Position numbers and translations under genes: made by a program
In this document: piece after piece, positions 7,837-17,539 of the stretch
Layout: every line of letters begins with the position of its first letter
Numbering within the stretch: the first letter of the stretch is position 1
From: UBA6107 sp034430175
Lineage (GTDB): Bacteria > Chloroflexota > Anaerolineae > Anaerolineales > Anaerolineaceae
Direction: 5' to 3'
NCBI GenBank assembly: GCA_034430175.1
Contig: DAOUFI010000026.1
Span: forward strand, 103,964 to 167,963
Length of the DNA: 64,000 nucleotides
The notes under the pieces: model-generated
Databases searched by the model: none
What the model saw: the letters and a program-made list of their open reading frames with translations, nothing else
What the model was told of the DNA's origin: nothing

Positions 7837-8115
7837 ATGATTGAGATGAAGAATCAAGACGCATTGGCAAGATTGAAAACGATCGAGGGGCACATTCGGG
7901 GCATTGAAAAAATGATCGAAAATGAAGAATATTGCATCGATGTCATTCGGCAGATCCAGGCTGTGCAATCAGCATTGAACAAGGTGAGTATCACCGTCTT
8001 GGATGGACATCTCAATTCCTGTTTAGTCACCGCGATTCGTGGAGATGATGTTAAGGAAAGGGAACGAGTATTGAATGAAATTGCTGAAATCTATGAAACA
8101 GCGACCAAAGTCTAA
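7837..8115 (+). CDS. csoR: CsoR-family copper-sensing repressor
   Basis: This small all-helical repressor has the Cu(I)-binding triad Cys33, His58 and Cys62 (EEYCIDV, DGHLNSC) that defines copper-sensing CsoR rather than the nickel or formaldehyde sensors. It sits first in an operon with a copper chaperone and CopA and has a matching operator at its own start. ATG at 7837 has GGGAGG at good spacing; an in-frame ATG at 7846 is possible. The typical C-terminal half is short, ending at 92 aa, within family range. Confidence 0.95.
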   Translation: MIEMKNQDALARLKTIEGHIRGIEKMIENEEYCIDVIRQIQAVQSALNKVSITVLDGHLNSCLVTAIRGDDVKERERVLNEIAEIYETATKV

Positions 8116-8124
8116 AGGAGAAAA

Positions 8125-8331
8125 ATGAAAACAGTAACCTATAACGTACCTAATATTAGTTGTATGCATTGCGTCCACACGATCAAAACCGAATTGTCCG
8201 ATGTGAAGGGTGTATCTTCTGTAAATGCGGATGCATCAACCAAGACAGTAATTGTTGAATATGAGCCGCCGGCGAACGAAGCGGAACTAGAAAAAGTTTT
8301 GGCTGACATCAATTATCCTGTGAAGAAGTAA
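8125..8331 (+). CDS. copZ: Copper chaperone, single HMA domain (CopZ-like)
   Basis: A 68-aa ferredoxin-like HMA domain with the Cu(I) site ISCMHC (Cys13 and Cys16). It would deliver copper to CopA or to CsoR. AAGGAG precedes the ATG closely after the csoR stop, and copA follows 18 bases downstream. Confidence 0.92.
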   Translation: MKTVTYNVPNISCMHCVHTIKTELSDVKGVSSVNADASTKTVIVEYEPPANEAELEKVLADINYPVKK

Positions 8332-8349
8332 CTGAAAATTGAGGGCATC

Positions 8350-10776
8350 ATGGTAGAAAATAAACAGGTCATCCTTCCAATTACGGGGATGACCTGCGCC
8401 AATTGTGTGGCGACTATTGAACGAAATGTTAAAAAATTACCGGGAATCGAGTCGGCATCTGTAAACCTTGCGTCTGAGCGTGCGACGATTGCGTTTGACC
8501 CCGGTCAATTGTCCCTAGAAGAAATCGTAAATAGAATTGATAAAGCTGGATATGGAATCGCCTCTGGTGAGATGGCTCTTGAATTTAAACATCTGGGTGA
8601 CAGTGCGGATGCAAAACGTTTGGAAAAAACGTTTTTAAAGGTAGAGGGCGTTCAATCGGTGCAGGTAAATTTAGCTTCTGATTCAGCCAAAGTTAAATAC
8701 ATACCCACTTTAGTGACACAACAGGAAATCCAAAAAGCTGTGGTGAAAGCTGGATTTGGATTACTGGAGTCCAGCAATAATGGTAAAGACATCGAAGCTG
8801 AAGCACGAGAAATTGAGATCAGGCACCAGTTGCATTTACTTGTGGTGAGTTTGATCCTGACCATTCCATTATTCGCCTTATCGATGTTGAGGGATTTCGA
8901 TGTGCTGCCTCATTACATCGGACACGCCTGGTGGATGAACTGGCTTCTCCTTGTATTAGCGACACCAGTTCAGTTCTATGTGGGATGGCAGTATTACGCT
9001 GGTGCATATAAGGCGTTGCGTAATAGATCGGCCAACATGGATGTTCTGATCGCGATGGGATCTTCGGCAGCATACCTGTATTCACTACCAGTTGTATTCG
9101 GATGGTTGGATGGACATGTTTATCTGGAGACTGCAGCAGTAATTATTTCCCTGGTTCGGCTAGGGAAATATCTGGAGGCGAGAGCGAAAGGGAGCACATC
9201 TGACGCAATCAAGAAGCTGATGGCCCTTCAGGTAAAAACAGCAAGGTTGGTGCAAGATAACAAAGAAAAGGACATCCCAATAGATGAAGTAAAGAAGGGA
9301 GATATCCTGCTCATCCGCCCAGGACAAAAGATCCCTGTGGATGGTGTTGTGATCGATGGAAAGACGACGATAGATGAATCGATGTTGACCGGAGAACCTC
9401 TGGCAGTTGAAAAATCTGTAGGAGATAAAGTCACTGGTGCAACCATGAACCGGCAAGGATCGATCAAAATCGAGGCTGTGAATGTTGGCAAAGATACCGT
9501 ATTAGCTCAAATTATCCGATTGGTGGAAGAAGCGCAAGGGAGCAAGGCACCGATCCAGAAATTGGCAGATCAAGTTTCTTCAGTGTTTGTGCCAGTCGTG
9601 ATATTGATCTCGCTCATCACTTTTTTGGTTTGGATGTTCTTGTTGCCAGTGATCATACCTGCTTTGACCGTAAATCCATTCACCAGGGCGTTGATCACAG
9701 CCGTGGCTGTGCTTGTGGTGGCCTGTCCATGTGCGATGGGACTGGCGACTCCTACTGCGATCATGGTGGGTACGGGCATGGGAGCACAAAACGGTATCCT
9801 TTTCCGTTCGGGGGAAGCTTTGGAGCGGGCGCAGAAGATCGATACCGTCGTATTGGACAAAACCGGGACGGTTACCAACGGGCAACCTGTGGTCACCGAT
9901 ATTGTGGTCTACGATGAATCAATGGATGAAAATCGTTTGTTGGTGCTTGCGGCGAGTCTTGAACGGAAAAGTGAGCATCCCGTAGGAGACGCACTGGTTG
10001 CAGAAGCCGGCAACCGAGATTTGAAACTAAAGGACGCGGAGGGTTTTACAGCCATTTCTGGGCAGGGTGTGATGGGTGAGGTTGATGGCATGAGCATCGC
10101 CATTGGTAACCAGACTTTGATGCAAGGGATGGGTAAGGAAATAAGTAATTTTTCAGAGAGAGCTACCAGTCTGCAAGACCAGGGACGGACAGTGCTTTTC
10201 ATCTCGATCAACAACAAGATCGTCGGTTTGGTGGCAGTGTCAGATGTGCTCAAGCCCACTTCGAAGGAGTCGATCGATGAATTAAAAATGATGGGCTATG
10301 ATGTTGTGATGTTAACTGGCGACAACCCTGTCACGGCGAGAGCAATCGGCAGGCAGGTGGGGATTGAAACGGTGATCGCTGGAGTGTTACCCACAGAGAA
10401 AGCCAATGAGGTGAAGAAACTGCAGGAAAGTGGAATGCGTGTTGCGATGGTGGGAGATGGGGTGAATGACGCTCCGGCGCTCGCCCAGGCTGATTTGGGT
10501 ATGGCCATTGGCACTGGTACAGACATTGCCATGGCAGCCGCACCAGTAACATTGATCAGTGGCGATCTGCGAAATATTGCCAAGGCGATCCGGTTATCAA
10601 AACGTACTGTGCGCACGATCCGGCAGAATCTATTCTGGGCGTTTTTCTATAACATTATCCTGATCCCCCTGGCGGCTTCTGGAAAGATGGATCCAATGCT
10701 CTCAGCAGCGGCAATGGCGTTCAGTAGTGTGTTTGTGGTGACAAATAGTTTGCGAATTAGGCGCGCTAAGATCTAG
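8350..10776 (+). CDS. copA: Cu(+)-exporting P1B-type ATPase
   Basis: The 808-aa pump has two N-terminal HMA-like domains, eight predicted membrane segments, and a cytosolic P/N domain. The first HMA holds GMTCANC (Cys16, Cys19); the second (about residues 76-140) has lost its CxxC. The transmembrane metal site CPC is at 459-461, the phosphorylated Asp503 lies in DKTGT, and SEHPVG and GDGVNDAPAL are present. It exports Cu(I) from the cytoplasm. GAGGG precedes the ATG. It is the last gene of the csoR operon, ended by a hairpin. Confidence 0.97.
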   Translation: MVENKQVILPITGMTCANCVATIERNVKKLPGIESASVNLASERATIAFDPGQLSLEEIVNRIDKAGYGIASGEMALEFKHLGDSADAKRLEKTFLKVEGVQSVQVNLASDSAKVKYIPTLVTQQEIQKAVVKAGFGLLESSNNGKDIEAEAREIEIRHQLHLLVVSLILTIPLFALSMLRDFDVLPHYIGHAWWMNWLLLVLATPVQFYVGWQYYAGAYKALRNRSANMDVLIAMGSSAAYLYSLPVVFGWLDGHVYLETAAVIISLVRLGKYLEARAKGSTSDAIKKLMALQVKTARLVQDNKEKDIPIDEVKKGDILLIRPGQKIPVDGVVIDGKTTIDESMLTGEPLAVEKSVGDKVTGATMNRQGSIKIEAVNVGKDTVLAQIIRLVEEAQGSKAPIQKLADQVSSVFVPVVILISLITFLVWMFLLPVIIPALTVNPFTRALITAVAVLVVACPCAMGLATPTAIMVGTGMGAQNGILFRSGEALERAQKIDTVVLDKTGTVTNGQPVVTDIVVYDESMDENRLLVLAASLERKSEHPVGDALVAEAGNRDLKLKDAEGFTAISGQGVMGEVDGMSIAIGNQTLMQGMGKEISNFSERATSLQDQGRTVLFISINNKIVGLVAVSDVLKPTSKESIDELKMMGYDVVMLTGDNPVTARAIGRQVGIETVIAGVLPTEKANEVKKLQESGMRVAMVGDGVNDAPALAQADLGMAIGTGTDIAMAAAPVTLISGDLRNIAKAIRLSKRTVRTIRQNLFWAFFYNIILIPLAASGKMDPMLSAAAMAFSSVFVVTNSLRIRRAKI

Positions 10777-10781
10777 ATACC

Positions 10782-10812
10782 AAGAGGTCGGCTGATAACC
10801 AACCTCTTTTTA
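10782..10812 (+). terminator. Terminator after copA
   Basis: AAGAGGTCGG pairs with CCAACCTCTT with one mismatch across a short loop, followed by five T. Confidence 0.75.
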
Positions 10813-10831
10813 TTTCAATAATTTCCCTGCG

Positions 10832-10840
10832 TGGTACAAT
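10832..10840 (+). promoter_or_regulatory. Extended -10 promoter of the pentose-phosphate operon
   Basis: TGG plus TACAAT forms an extended -10 box. The start would be near 10847 and the tkt ATG lies at 10868 after GGGAAGG. No strong -35 is seen. Confidence 0.55.
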
Positions 10841-10867
10841 AACCAAAACCATTTGGGAAGGCACATT

Positions 10868-12868
10868 ATGAACGATCTTGAAAGCAAAGCAATCAACACG
10901 TTACGGTTTTTATCAGTCGATGGAGTGCAACAGGCCAATTCCGGACACCCGGGTTTGCCGATGGGTACTGCCGCCATCGCCTTCACGATTTGGACGCGAC
11001 ATTTAAAATTCGATGCAAAAGATCCCCAGTGGCCTGACCGTGACAGGTTCATCCTCTCCGGTGGACATGGATCGATGCTTTTGTATAGTTTGTTGCATTT
11101 AAATGGATTTGGATTAACTTTGGATGATCTTAAGCAATTCCGCCAGTGGGGAAGCCTCACTCCGGGTCATCCGGAATATGGTTGGACGAAAGGTGTGGAA
11201 GCGACGACTGGACCGCTAGGCCAGGGGTTTGCAAATGGCGTCGGAATGGCAATCGCAGAAGCACATCTGGCAGCAGAATTCAATAAACCTGATCACAAAA
11301 TTGTGGATCATTACACCTATGCCATTGTTACCGATGGTGACTTGATGGAAGGTGTAACTTCAGAGGCAGCTTCTTTAGCTGGTCATCTTAAGCTGGGAAA
11401 GCTGATCTATCTATACGACGACAACCGAATCAGTATCGATGGATCTACGGATATCGCATTTACCGAGGACCGAGCAAAACGATTTGAGGCTTATGGTTGG
11501 CAGGTGCTTTACGTCAAGGATGGAAACGACGTGGATGAAATCGATGCAGCCATCAAGGAAGCGAAAAAAGATGAACGTCCTTCACTGATTGTCTGCCGTA
11601 CTCACATCGGTTATGGCTTGCCAACCCGCCAGGACACATCAAAAGCGCACGGCGAACCGCCCGGTGATGAAGAATTGAATGGAGCAAAAAAGAAACTAGG
11701 TTGGCCAGAATCTCCGCGTTTTTATGTACCGAAAGACGTGGCTGAACTTTTTAGAAAGAACTCGGAAGCTGGAAACGCAAAACATAACGCATGGAATGCA
11801 AATTTTCAGGCTTATGAAAAAATCTATGTGTCAGAAGCGAAAGAATTTTTGCGCCGTATGGAAGGTGTATTCCCCCAGGATTGGGAGAAGAGTTTACCGA
11901 TCTTTCCAGCCGATGAGAAAGGGATGGCGACCCGTGTCGCTTCTGGTCAGGTGTTAAATGCCGCTGCTTCCATACTCCCCGAATTGATGGGCGGCTCCGC
12001 TGATCTGACTCCTTCAAATAATACCTGGATCAAAGAAACAACAGCGTTCCAACCCGGAAATGAAATCGGACGATATCTGCATTTTGGAGTCCGCGAGCAT
12101 GGGATGGGATCGATCGTGAACGGTCTGGCCTATCACAAGGGTGTCATTCCTTTTGGTGCTACTTTCCTGGTTTTCACTGACTACATGCGCGGTGCCATTC
12201 GTGTGGGTGCATTATCTCACGTCCCTTCGATCTGGATAATGACTCATGACAGCATCGGCCTTGGCGAAGATGGACCAACTCATCAACCGGTGGAGCACCT
12301 TGCTGCTTTGCGGGCAATTCCAAATTTGGTGGTTTTGCGCCCTGCCGACGCCAACGAAACCTGCGAAGCCTGGAAGGTGGCTATCGAACGTCGTAACGGT
12401 CCAACAGTGCTCGCCCTAACGAGGCAAGCTGTCCCAACCATGGATCAGAGTGCCGTCAATTCCTGTGCAGGACTGCGCAATGGGGCCTACGTTCTAGCTG
12501 ACCTTGGTGATAAAAATCTTGAGATAATCCTGATGGCATCAGGGTCGGAAGTGGCATTGGTTCTGGAAGCAGGGAAAAAACTGGCTACTGAAGGTCATGG
12601 AGTCAGAATCGTGAGCTTCCCATCGTGGGAATTGTTCAAACAGTCCAGTCCGGAATACCGCGAAAGCGTTCTCCCCACAAATATGAAACGCAGATTAGCG
12701 GTTGAAATGGGCGTTGCTCAGGGTTGGGAACGCTGGGTGGGAGACGGTGGTGAAGTCCTCTGTATGGAAGGTTATGGTGCTTCCGCTCCGGCGAAAATTC
12801 TTTTTGAAAAATTTGGTTTCACCGTCGATTCTGTGTTGCAAAAGGCACATAAGCTGCTTGAGAAATGA
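10868..12868 (+). CDS. tkt: Transketolase
   Basis: The 666-aa thiamine-diphosphate enzyme transfers two-carbon units in the non-oxidative pentose phosphate pathway. It has NSGHPGLPMG near the N-terminus, the TPP motif GDGDLMEG-like VTDGDLMEGVTSEAASLAGH with its NN-type ending DDNRISIDG, and the central GVREHGMG and DSIGLGEDGPTHQPVE regions. The ATG at 10868 has GGGAAGG six bases upstream; an in-frame TTG at 10853 is less likely. It starts an operon with rpiB and the tal-pgi fusion, which together carry out most of the pathway. Confidence 0.97.
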   Translation: MNDLESKAINTLRFLSVDGVQQANSGHPGLPMGTAAIAFTIWTRHLKFDAKDPQWPDRDRFILSGGHGSMLLYSLLHLNGFGLTLDDLKQFRQWGSLTPGHPEYGWTKGVEATTGPLGQGFANGVGMAIAEAHLAAEFNKPDHKIVDHYTYAIVTDGDLMEGVTSEAASLAGHLKLGKLIYLYDDNRISIDGSTDIAFTEDRAKRFEAYGWQVLYVKDGNDVDEIDAAIKEAKKDERPSLIVCRTHIGYGLPTRQDTSKAHGEPPGDEELNGAKKKLGWPESPRFYVPKDVAELFRKNSEAGNAKHNAWNANFQAYEKIYVSEAKEFLRRMEGVFPQDWEKSLPIFPADEKGMATRVASGQVLNAAASILPELMGGSADLTPSNNTWIKETTAFQPGNEIGRYLHFGVREHGMGSIVNGLAYHKGVIPFGATFLVFTDYMRGAIRVGALSHVPSIWIMTHDSIGLGEDGPTHQPVEHLAALRAIPNLVVLRPADANETCEAWKVAIERRNGPTVLALTRQAVPTMDQSAVNSCAGLRNGAYVLADLGDKNLEIILMASGSEVALVLEAGKKLATEGHGVRIVSFPSWELFKQSSPEYRESVLPTNMKRRLAVEMGVAQGWERWVGDGGEVLCMEGYGASAPAKILFEKFGFTVDSVLQKAHKLLEK

Positions 12869-12878
12869 GAAATAGAAA

Positions 12879-13349
12879 ATGAAAATTGCTGTTGCTTGTG
12901 ATCATGCAGGGTTCCCGTTAAAGGATGAAGTCATATCAACAATCGAACAGTCAGGGAATGAAGTGGTGGACTTGGGGGCTTATAGTCTGGAGCCGGTAGA
13001 TTACCCTGATTATGCCGAGAAAGCCGGTAGAGCGATTTTACAGGGGCAGGCTGATCGCGCGGTAGTGATCTGCGGATCTGGAGTTGGAGCTTCGATTGCT
13101 GCAAATAAAATGCATGGTATCTACGCATGCGTCTGTCATGATACTTATTCGGCTCACCAAGGAGTCGAGCATGACAATATGAACGTTCTTTGCCTGGGGG
13201 GGAGGATCATTGGGGGCGAATTGGCAAAGGAGATTGTAAAAGCATATTTAAATGCAAATTTCAGTGGTGAAACTCGTCATTTACGACGGGTTGCAAAGAT
13301 CCATGAATTAGAAGATACTGGTTCAATCCAGACTAAAAACGGTAAATAG
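12879..13349 (+). CDS. rpiB: Ribose-5-phosphate isomerase B
   Basis: RpiB interconverts ribose 5-phosphate and ribulose 5-phosphate. The 156-aa protein starts with IAVACDHAGFPLK and has the catalytic Cys in VVICGSGVGASIAANK, plus HDTYSAHQGVEHDNMNVLCLG. It lies 10 bases after tkt. The LacAB_rpiB family also includes galactose-6-phosphate isomerase subunits; context favours ribose 5-phosphate. Confidence 0.95.
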   Translation: MKIAVACDHAGFPLKDEVISTIEQSGNEVVDLGAYSLEPVDYPDYAEKAGRAILQGQADRAVVICGSGVGASIAANKMHGIYACVCHDTYSAHQGVEHDNMNVLCLGGRIIGGELAKEIVKAYLNANFSGETRHLRRVAKIHELEDTGSIQTKNGK

Positions 13350-13380
13350 AGTTACAAGAAAATAACGGGATGTAAATGCC

Positions 13381-16158
13381 ATGAACAAAACAGAAAAACT
13401 CCGCAGTTACGGACAATCCATCTGGTACGACAATATTCAGCGCAGGCTGTTGAAGAACGGTGAGTTAAGAGGAATGATTGATCGGCATGAGATTTTCGGC
13501 GTGACCAGCAATCCTTCAATTTTTCAAAACGCAATCGCAAAATCTACTGATTATGATGCAGATCTCAAATCCATGGTATGGTCAGGATGGACAGCCGATC
13601 AGATCTTTTGGGAGCTTGCAATCGAAGATATTCGACGCGCAGCGGATTTGTTCCGGGGTCTGTACGAAGAAACCAACGGTGGAGATGGTTACGTAAGTCT
13701 TGAGGTGAACCCTCTTCTTGCCAAGGATTCAATGAAAACTTACGAAGAAGCCTTGCAGTTGTGGCAACGTGTCGACCGTGAGAATTTAATGATCAAAATC
13801 CCGGCAACCAAAGAAGGAATCCCGGCAGTGAGAAAATCGATCGCAGCCGGCTTGAATGTGAATGTCACCCTCATTTTTTCAATTGATCGTTATCAAGAAG
13901 TGATTAATGCCTATCTATCTGGTCTGGAAGATCGTCTGGCACAGGGAAAACAAATTGACAATATTGCCTCAGTAGCCTCTTTCTTTGTATCTCGTGTCGA
14001 TACTAAAGTGGACAAATTACTTGAACAGAAAATCGCTGCCGGGATAAATGACGCAAAAGCGCTGCAGGGAAAAGCCGCAATCGCTAATGTCAAGATGGCG
14101 TATGAGGTGTTCAAAAAGAGCTTCACCTCTGAGCGATGGCAAAAATTATCTGAGCAAGGCGCGAGATTACAGCGCCCATTATGGGCATCTACAAGCACTA
14201 AAAACCCAGATTATCGCGATGTGATTTACGTGGAAGAACTGATCGGGGCTGATACAGTCAACACGGTTCCTCCTCAGACTTTAACTGCTTTTCTCGATCA
14301 TGGGAATATCAACGAAACCATTGAACAAGGTCTAAACGAAGCAAAAGACCAAATTCAGATGCTTGAAGCACTCGGAATTTCGATGGGTGCCATAACTGCT
14401 GAATTGGAAACAGAAGGTGTGGATGCATTTATTACTGCATTCATGGGCTTATTGGATTCCATTAAAGAAAAAGTTGACAAAATCACCCTCGAATTAGGTC
14501 CGATCAAGGATGATGTCAAGAATACGGTGGAATTACTTCATAATCAAAATGCCGTCAAACGACTATACGATGTGGATGCCACTCTTTGGACTACCGATCT
14601 GACGGGCCAAGCCGAGATCAAGAAACGCTGCAATTGGCTGAACGCGCCCTGGAAAAAATGCGACGTAGAGGGTTGTTACACTGAATTGCAGAATTATTGC
14701 AAAGAAAAAGGATTCACTGATGCAGTTTTGTTGGGAATGGGTGGTTCATCACTAGCTCCTGAAGTAATGCGACAGATCAATGGGGTAACGAAAACAGATA
14801 AATTCAATGGTCTTGACCTCGTGATCCTGGATTCCACCGATCCCGGTCAGGTAAAGGAAGTAAGGCAGAAAATCGAGATCGGAAAAACACTTTTCATCGT
14901 CTCCAGTAAATCAGGTGGAACAGCCGAGGTAAATGCCTATCTTGATTATTTCTGGAAAGAGACGGTAAATGGTGTTGGAAAGAAAGCTGGCGATCATTTC
15001 ATCGCCATCACCGATCCCGGCACAAATCTTGAGGTAAATGCCAAAGAAAAAGGTTTCTGGCGTATATACCCCGGGGATCCAATGGTAGGCGGCCGGAATT
15101 CCGCACTCACCGCGTTTGGCCTTGTTCCGGCAGCTTTGATCGGGATGGACGTGGAAAAATTGCTACGAAATGCAGAATCGATAGCTGAGAAGTGTCTTCC
15201 GGAAGTTCCCACCGGCGCCAACCCCGGTGCTGTCTTAGGTGCCATTCTTGGCGCGGCTTGGAAGCAAGGACGGGATAAACTGACGATTGTGACCGACGCT
15301 GAATGGGAGTCATTTGGCTCATGGTTGGAACAACTTATCGCTGAAAGTAGCGGCAAACAAGGGAAGGGCATCATCCCTGTTGCAAATGAACCAGCACTTG
15401 AAGCCTCAAGATATCAAAAAGATCGAATTTTCGTGTATCTAAACTCGACGAACTCAAAATCTATTTTTATTGAGAATATTCGAAAGGCCGGTCACCCTGC
15501 CATTGAAATTCTGGTGCGTGATTCGTATGATCTTGGTGGCCAATTCTACCTCTGGGAAGTAGCAACCGCCATTGCGTGCTCGATCATGGGTGTTAATTCA
15601 TTTGATCAGCCAGATGTACAGGACAATAAAACCCGAACAGTCAGTAAAATCAACGACTTTCGTAAAAACGGTAAATTCCAGGAAGACTTGCCAGCCCTGG
15701 ATTTGCCTTACGCTAAAATCTATGTGGACGCTAAATTAATTGATCTTAAGAATCCTTCGTTGCATGATCTTCTAATTGATTATCTCAAGAAGGTGATCAA
15801 GCCAGGTGATTATGTGGCAATTAACGCATATATGCCTCGTAATCAAAAGAATATCGAGGAATTGACGCGACTTAGAGAAAGTATTTTGAGTGAAGTGTCT
15901 GTTGCTACAACTCTTGGGTTTGGGCCGCGTTTCCTTCATTCCACTGGGCAACTACATAAAGGTGGTCCGGACAGTGGAGTTTTCATACAAATAACAGCGG
16001 ATGTGGCTGAAGACATCGAAATCCCGAATGAGGGTATGACCTTTGGTGTTCTAGAGAAAGCTCAATATCTGGGTGATTTTGAAGCGTTACAAGCCCGAAA
16101 TCGTAGGCTGATTCGCATCCACATGAATCAACCCGATCATCAGAGATTGATAAAGTAG
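13381..16158 (+). CDS. tal-pgi: Bifunctional transaldolase / glucose-6-phosphate isomerase
   Basis: This 925-aa protein fuses two enzymes. Residues 1 to about 370 are a transaldolase with GVTSNPSIF and the Schiff-base Lys139 in MIKIPATKEG. From about 380 to the end is a glucose-6-phosphate isomerase with LGMGGSSLAPEV, SSKSGGTAE and the C-terminal sugar-phosphate isomerase fold. It links the pentose phosphate pathway to glycolysis. It follows rpiB by 31 bases. Such fusions are known in several phyla, including Chloroflexota and Cyanobacteria relatives; both halves look intact here. Confidence 0.95.
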   Translation: MNKTEKLRSYGQSIWYDNIQRRLLKNGELRGMIDRHEIFGVTSNPSIFQNAIAKSTDYDADLKSMVWSGWTADQIFWELAIEDIRRAADLFRGLYEETNGGDGYVSLEVNPLLAKDSMKTYEEALQLWQRVDRENLMIKIPATKEGIPAVRKSIAAGLNVNVTLIFSIDRYQEVINAYLSGLEDRLAQGKQIDNIASVASFFVSRVDTKVDKLLEQKIAAGINDAKALQGKAAIANVKMAYEVFKKSFTSERWQKLSEQGARLQRPLWASTSTKNPDYRDVIYVEELIGADTVNTVPPQTLTAFLDHGNINETIEQGLNEAKDQIQMLEALGISMGAITAELETEGVDAFITAFMGLLDSIKEKVDKITLELGPIKDDVKNTVELLHNQNAVKRLYDVDATLWTTDLTGQAEIKKRCNWLNAPWKKCDVEGCYTELQNYCKEKGFTDAVLLGMGGSSLAPEVMRQINGVTKTDKFNGLDLVILDSTDPGQVKEVRQKIEIGKTLFIVSSKSGGTAEVNAYLDYFWKETVNGVGKKAGDHFIAITDPGTNLEVNAKEKGFWRIYPGDPMVGGRNSALTAFGLVPAALIGMDVEKLLRNAESIAEKCLPEVPTGANPGAVLGAILGAAWKQGRDKLTIVTDAEWESFGSWLEQLIAESSGKQGKGIIPVANEPALEASRYQKDRIFVYLNSTNSKSIFIENIRKAGHPAIEILVRDSYDLGGQFYLWEVATAIACSIMGVNSFDQPDVQDNKTRTVSKINDFRKNGKFQEDLPALDLPYAKIYVDAKLIDLKNPSLHDLLIDYLKKVIKPGDYVAINAYMPRNQKNIEELTRLRESILSEVSVATTLGFGPRFLHSTGQLHKGGPDSGVFIQITADVAEDIEIPNEGMTFGVLEKAQYLGDFEALQARNRRLIRIHMNQPDHQRLIK

Positions 16159-16162
16159 CATT

Positions 16163-16519
16163 ATGACTGATTCCAGATTGGATGAGTTCGAACAATATCG
16201 CGCCAGGATGAATGAGCGAATCTTACAGATCGATAACATGGGGATTAAACGCTTTTTCAACCTGGACACATCAGCTTATCAGGATGGCGCCCTCGATCCC
16301 AAAACAAAAGAGTTGCTCGGTTTGGTAGCTTCAATGGTTCTGAGATGTAACGATTGCATTGATTATCACATTCTACAATGCGTCAAGGCAGGATGGACGG
16401 ACGAACAACTATACGACTCATTCAACGTGGCACTGGTTGTGGGAGGAAGTATCGTCATTCCTCACCTAAGACACGCAGTCGAATCACTTGATATTGCCAG
16501 AAAAAAGTTCCAGGGTTGA
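16163..16519 (+). CDS. Carboxymuconolactone-decarboxylase/AhpD-like protein
   Basis: The 118-aa all-helical protein has the CMD fold with a redox CxxC followed by His in RCNDCIDYH, the AhpD-type signature. AhpD-like proteins can reduce peroxidases or act as alkylhydroperoxidases. It starts 4 bases after tal-pgi, so it is co-transcribed with the pentose-phosphate genes; a link to NADPH-based redox balance is only a guess. The stop codon lies inside the terminator hairpin. Confidence 0.85.
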   Translation: MTDSRLDEFEQYRARMNERILQIDNMGIKRFFNLDTSAYQDGALDPKTKELLGLVASMVLRCNDCIDYHILQCVKAGWTDEQLYDSFNVALVVGGSIVIPHLRHAVESLDIARKKFQG

Positions 16520-16533
16520 CCTGGAACTTTTTT
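16501..16533. terminator. Bidirectional terminator overlapping two stop codons
   Basis: A perfect 14-bp inverted repeat (16501-16514 with 16520-16533) with a 5-base loop ends in T on both strands. It covers the last codons of the CMD gene and the stop of the convergent gene at 16532. Confidence 0.92.
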
Positions 16534-17539
16534 AAGCAGATTTCTTCTTGCGGCAGATTTTTGACCCAAGCCAAACAGCGGCAAATACAGTCCATGGATG
16601 CGATAATGCCCAAAGAAACCACTGGCCAGTCTTTCTTTTCAAATCGATTTTCAGAACTTCATTATTGGAAGGAAGAGAAGATGGTTGATTCCAATCCATA
16701 TCAATTAACGGGTCAAGAAAACCCTGTCGAACACATCCTTCGAGACTAAAAATATAGATGTTGTTTGAAAATTGTTTTGCGATCAACAAATCGCGCTTTA
16801 AGTCTTGCCAGGTCATCGAGCGGAGTGGATTACCATCCTCGAGTTCGACGCCGCCGCCTGTGCTACCCAAACCGATGCCTTGCGCCTGGCGGGCGTAACT
16901 TGTAAGGATGGCGTCTCCGTTCTTTGAAAAAAATGACGTGTAAAGCATCAACACCTCACGATCCACATTCAATGGTGGTGTTCCCAGTAGACACGAAATG
17001 ATTTCGGATGATGCTTTTCGTTCTTCAATTACGAATGGAAAATTGTATGTCTCAACTGGATAACCATCAAGCTTGATAATTTCCATAAGAGACTGAAGCT
17101 CCGTAATTGCTTTGTGGTAATAAGATTTATGGAACGCTCTTGATATCAGATCAGGTAGATGATGTTTCCAGGCTGGCCCGGGAAGAGCGATACGGTCATA
17201 TCGCGGTTCAAGATCGATACCGATACCTGCCCATTGTATTTGATACTGTGAAGTCCAATCCTTTAGGCGCCTATAGGCGTGTGCTGTTGCACTGATCGTG
17301 TCAAGACTCGTCCAATATCCTTCCTCCTTGGGTAATAATAGCCAGGCTGTCACGGGAACTCCGACGTTAGTCAGGTGTTTGACAATTTCAGCTCTTGCAG
17401 GAGACAGGTCATGAATTCCCATACTGAGGTTGGCATTCAATTTCCTTAGTTTTATGATCAGTGCTGAATCCTTGAAAAGGCTGATCAAATTCTTTTCATC
17501 GAGTTCGCAGAAGAAGGTGAGGTCAGGTTGAGAGTTCAT
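16532..17539 (-). CDS. Uncharacterised TIM-barrel-like protein with C-terminal membrane anchor
   Basis: I do not recognise this 335-aa family. The middle part alternates short strands and helices like a TIM barrel, with a conserved-looking acidic strand end GIGIDLEPRYDR reminiscent of glycoside-hydrolase catalytic segments. The last ~30 residues hold a hydrophobic stretch (WALSHPWTVFAAVWLGSKI) followed by CRKKKSA, so it is probably membrane-anchored by its tail. The start at 17539 overlaps the stop of the ROK kinase (ATGA), so the two are translationally coupled; a sugar-related role fits but is not shown. Confidence 0.7.
   Translation of the reverse strand: MNSQPDLTFFCELDEKNLISLFKDSALIIKLRKLNANLSMGIHDLSPARAEIVKHLTNVGVPVTAWLLLPKEEGYWTSLDTISATAHAYRRLKDWTSQYQIQWAGIGIDLEPRYDRIALPGPAWKHHLPDLISRAFHKSYYHKAITELQSLMEIIKLDGYPVETYNFPFVIEERKASSEIISCLLGTPPLNVDREVLMLYTSFFSKNGDAILTSYARQAQGIGLGSTGGGVELEDGNPLRSMTWQDLKRDLLIAKQFSNNIYIFSLEGCVRQGFLDPLIDMDWNQPSSLPSNNEVLKIDLKRKTGQWFLWALSHPWTVFAAVWLGSKICRKKKSA

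Noticed and set aside
9570..9896. Minus-strand open frames opposite copA
   Set aside because: These are frame shadows of a strongly conserved coding sequence.
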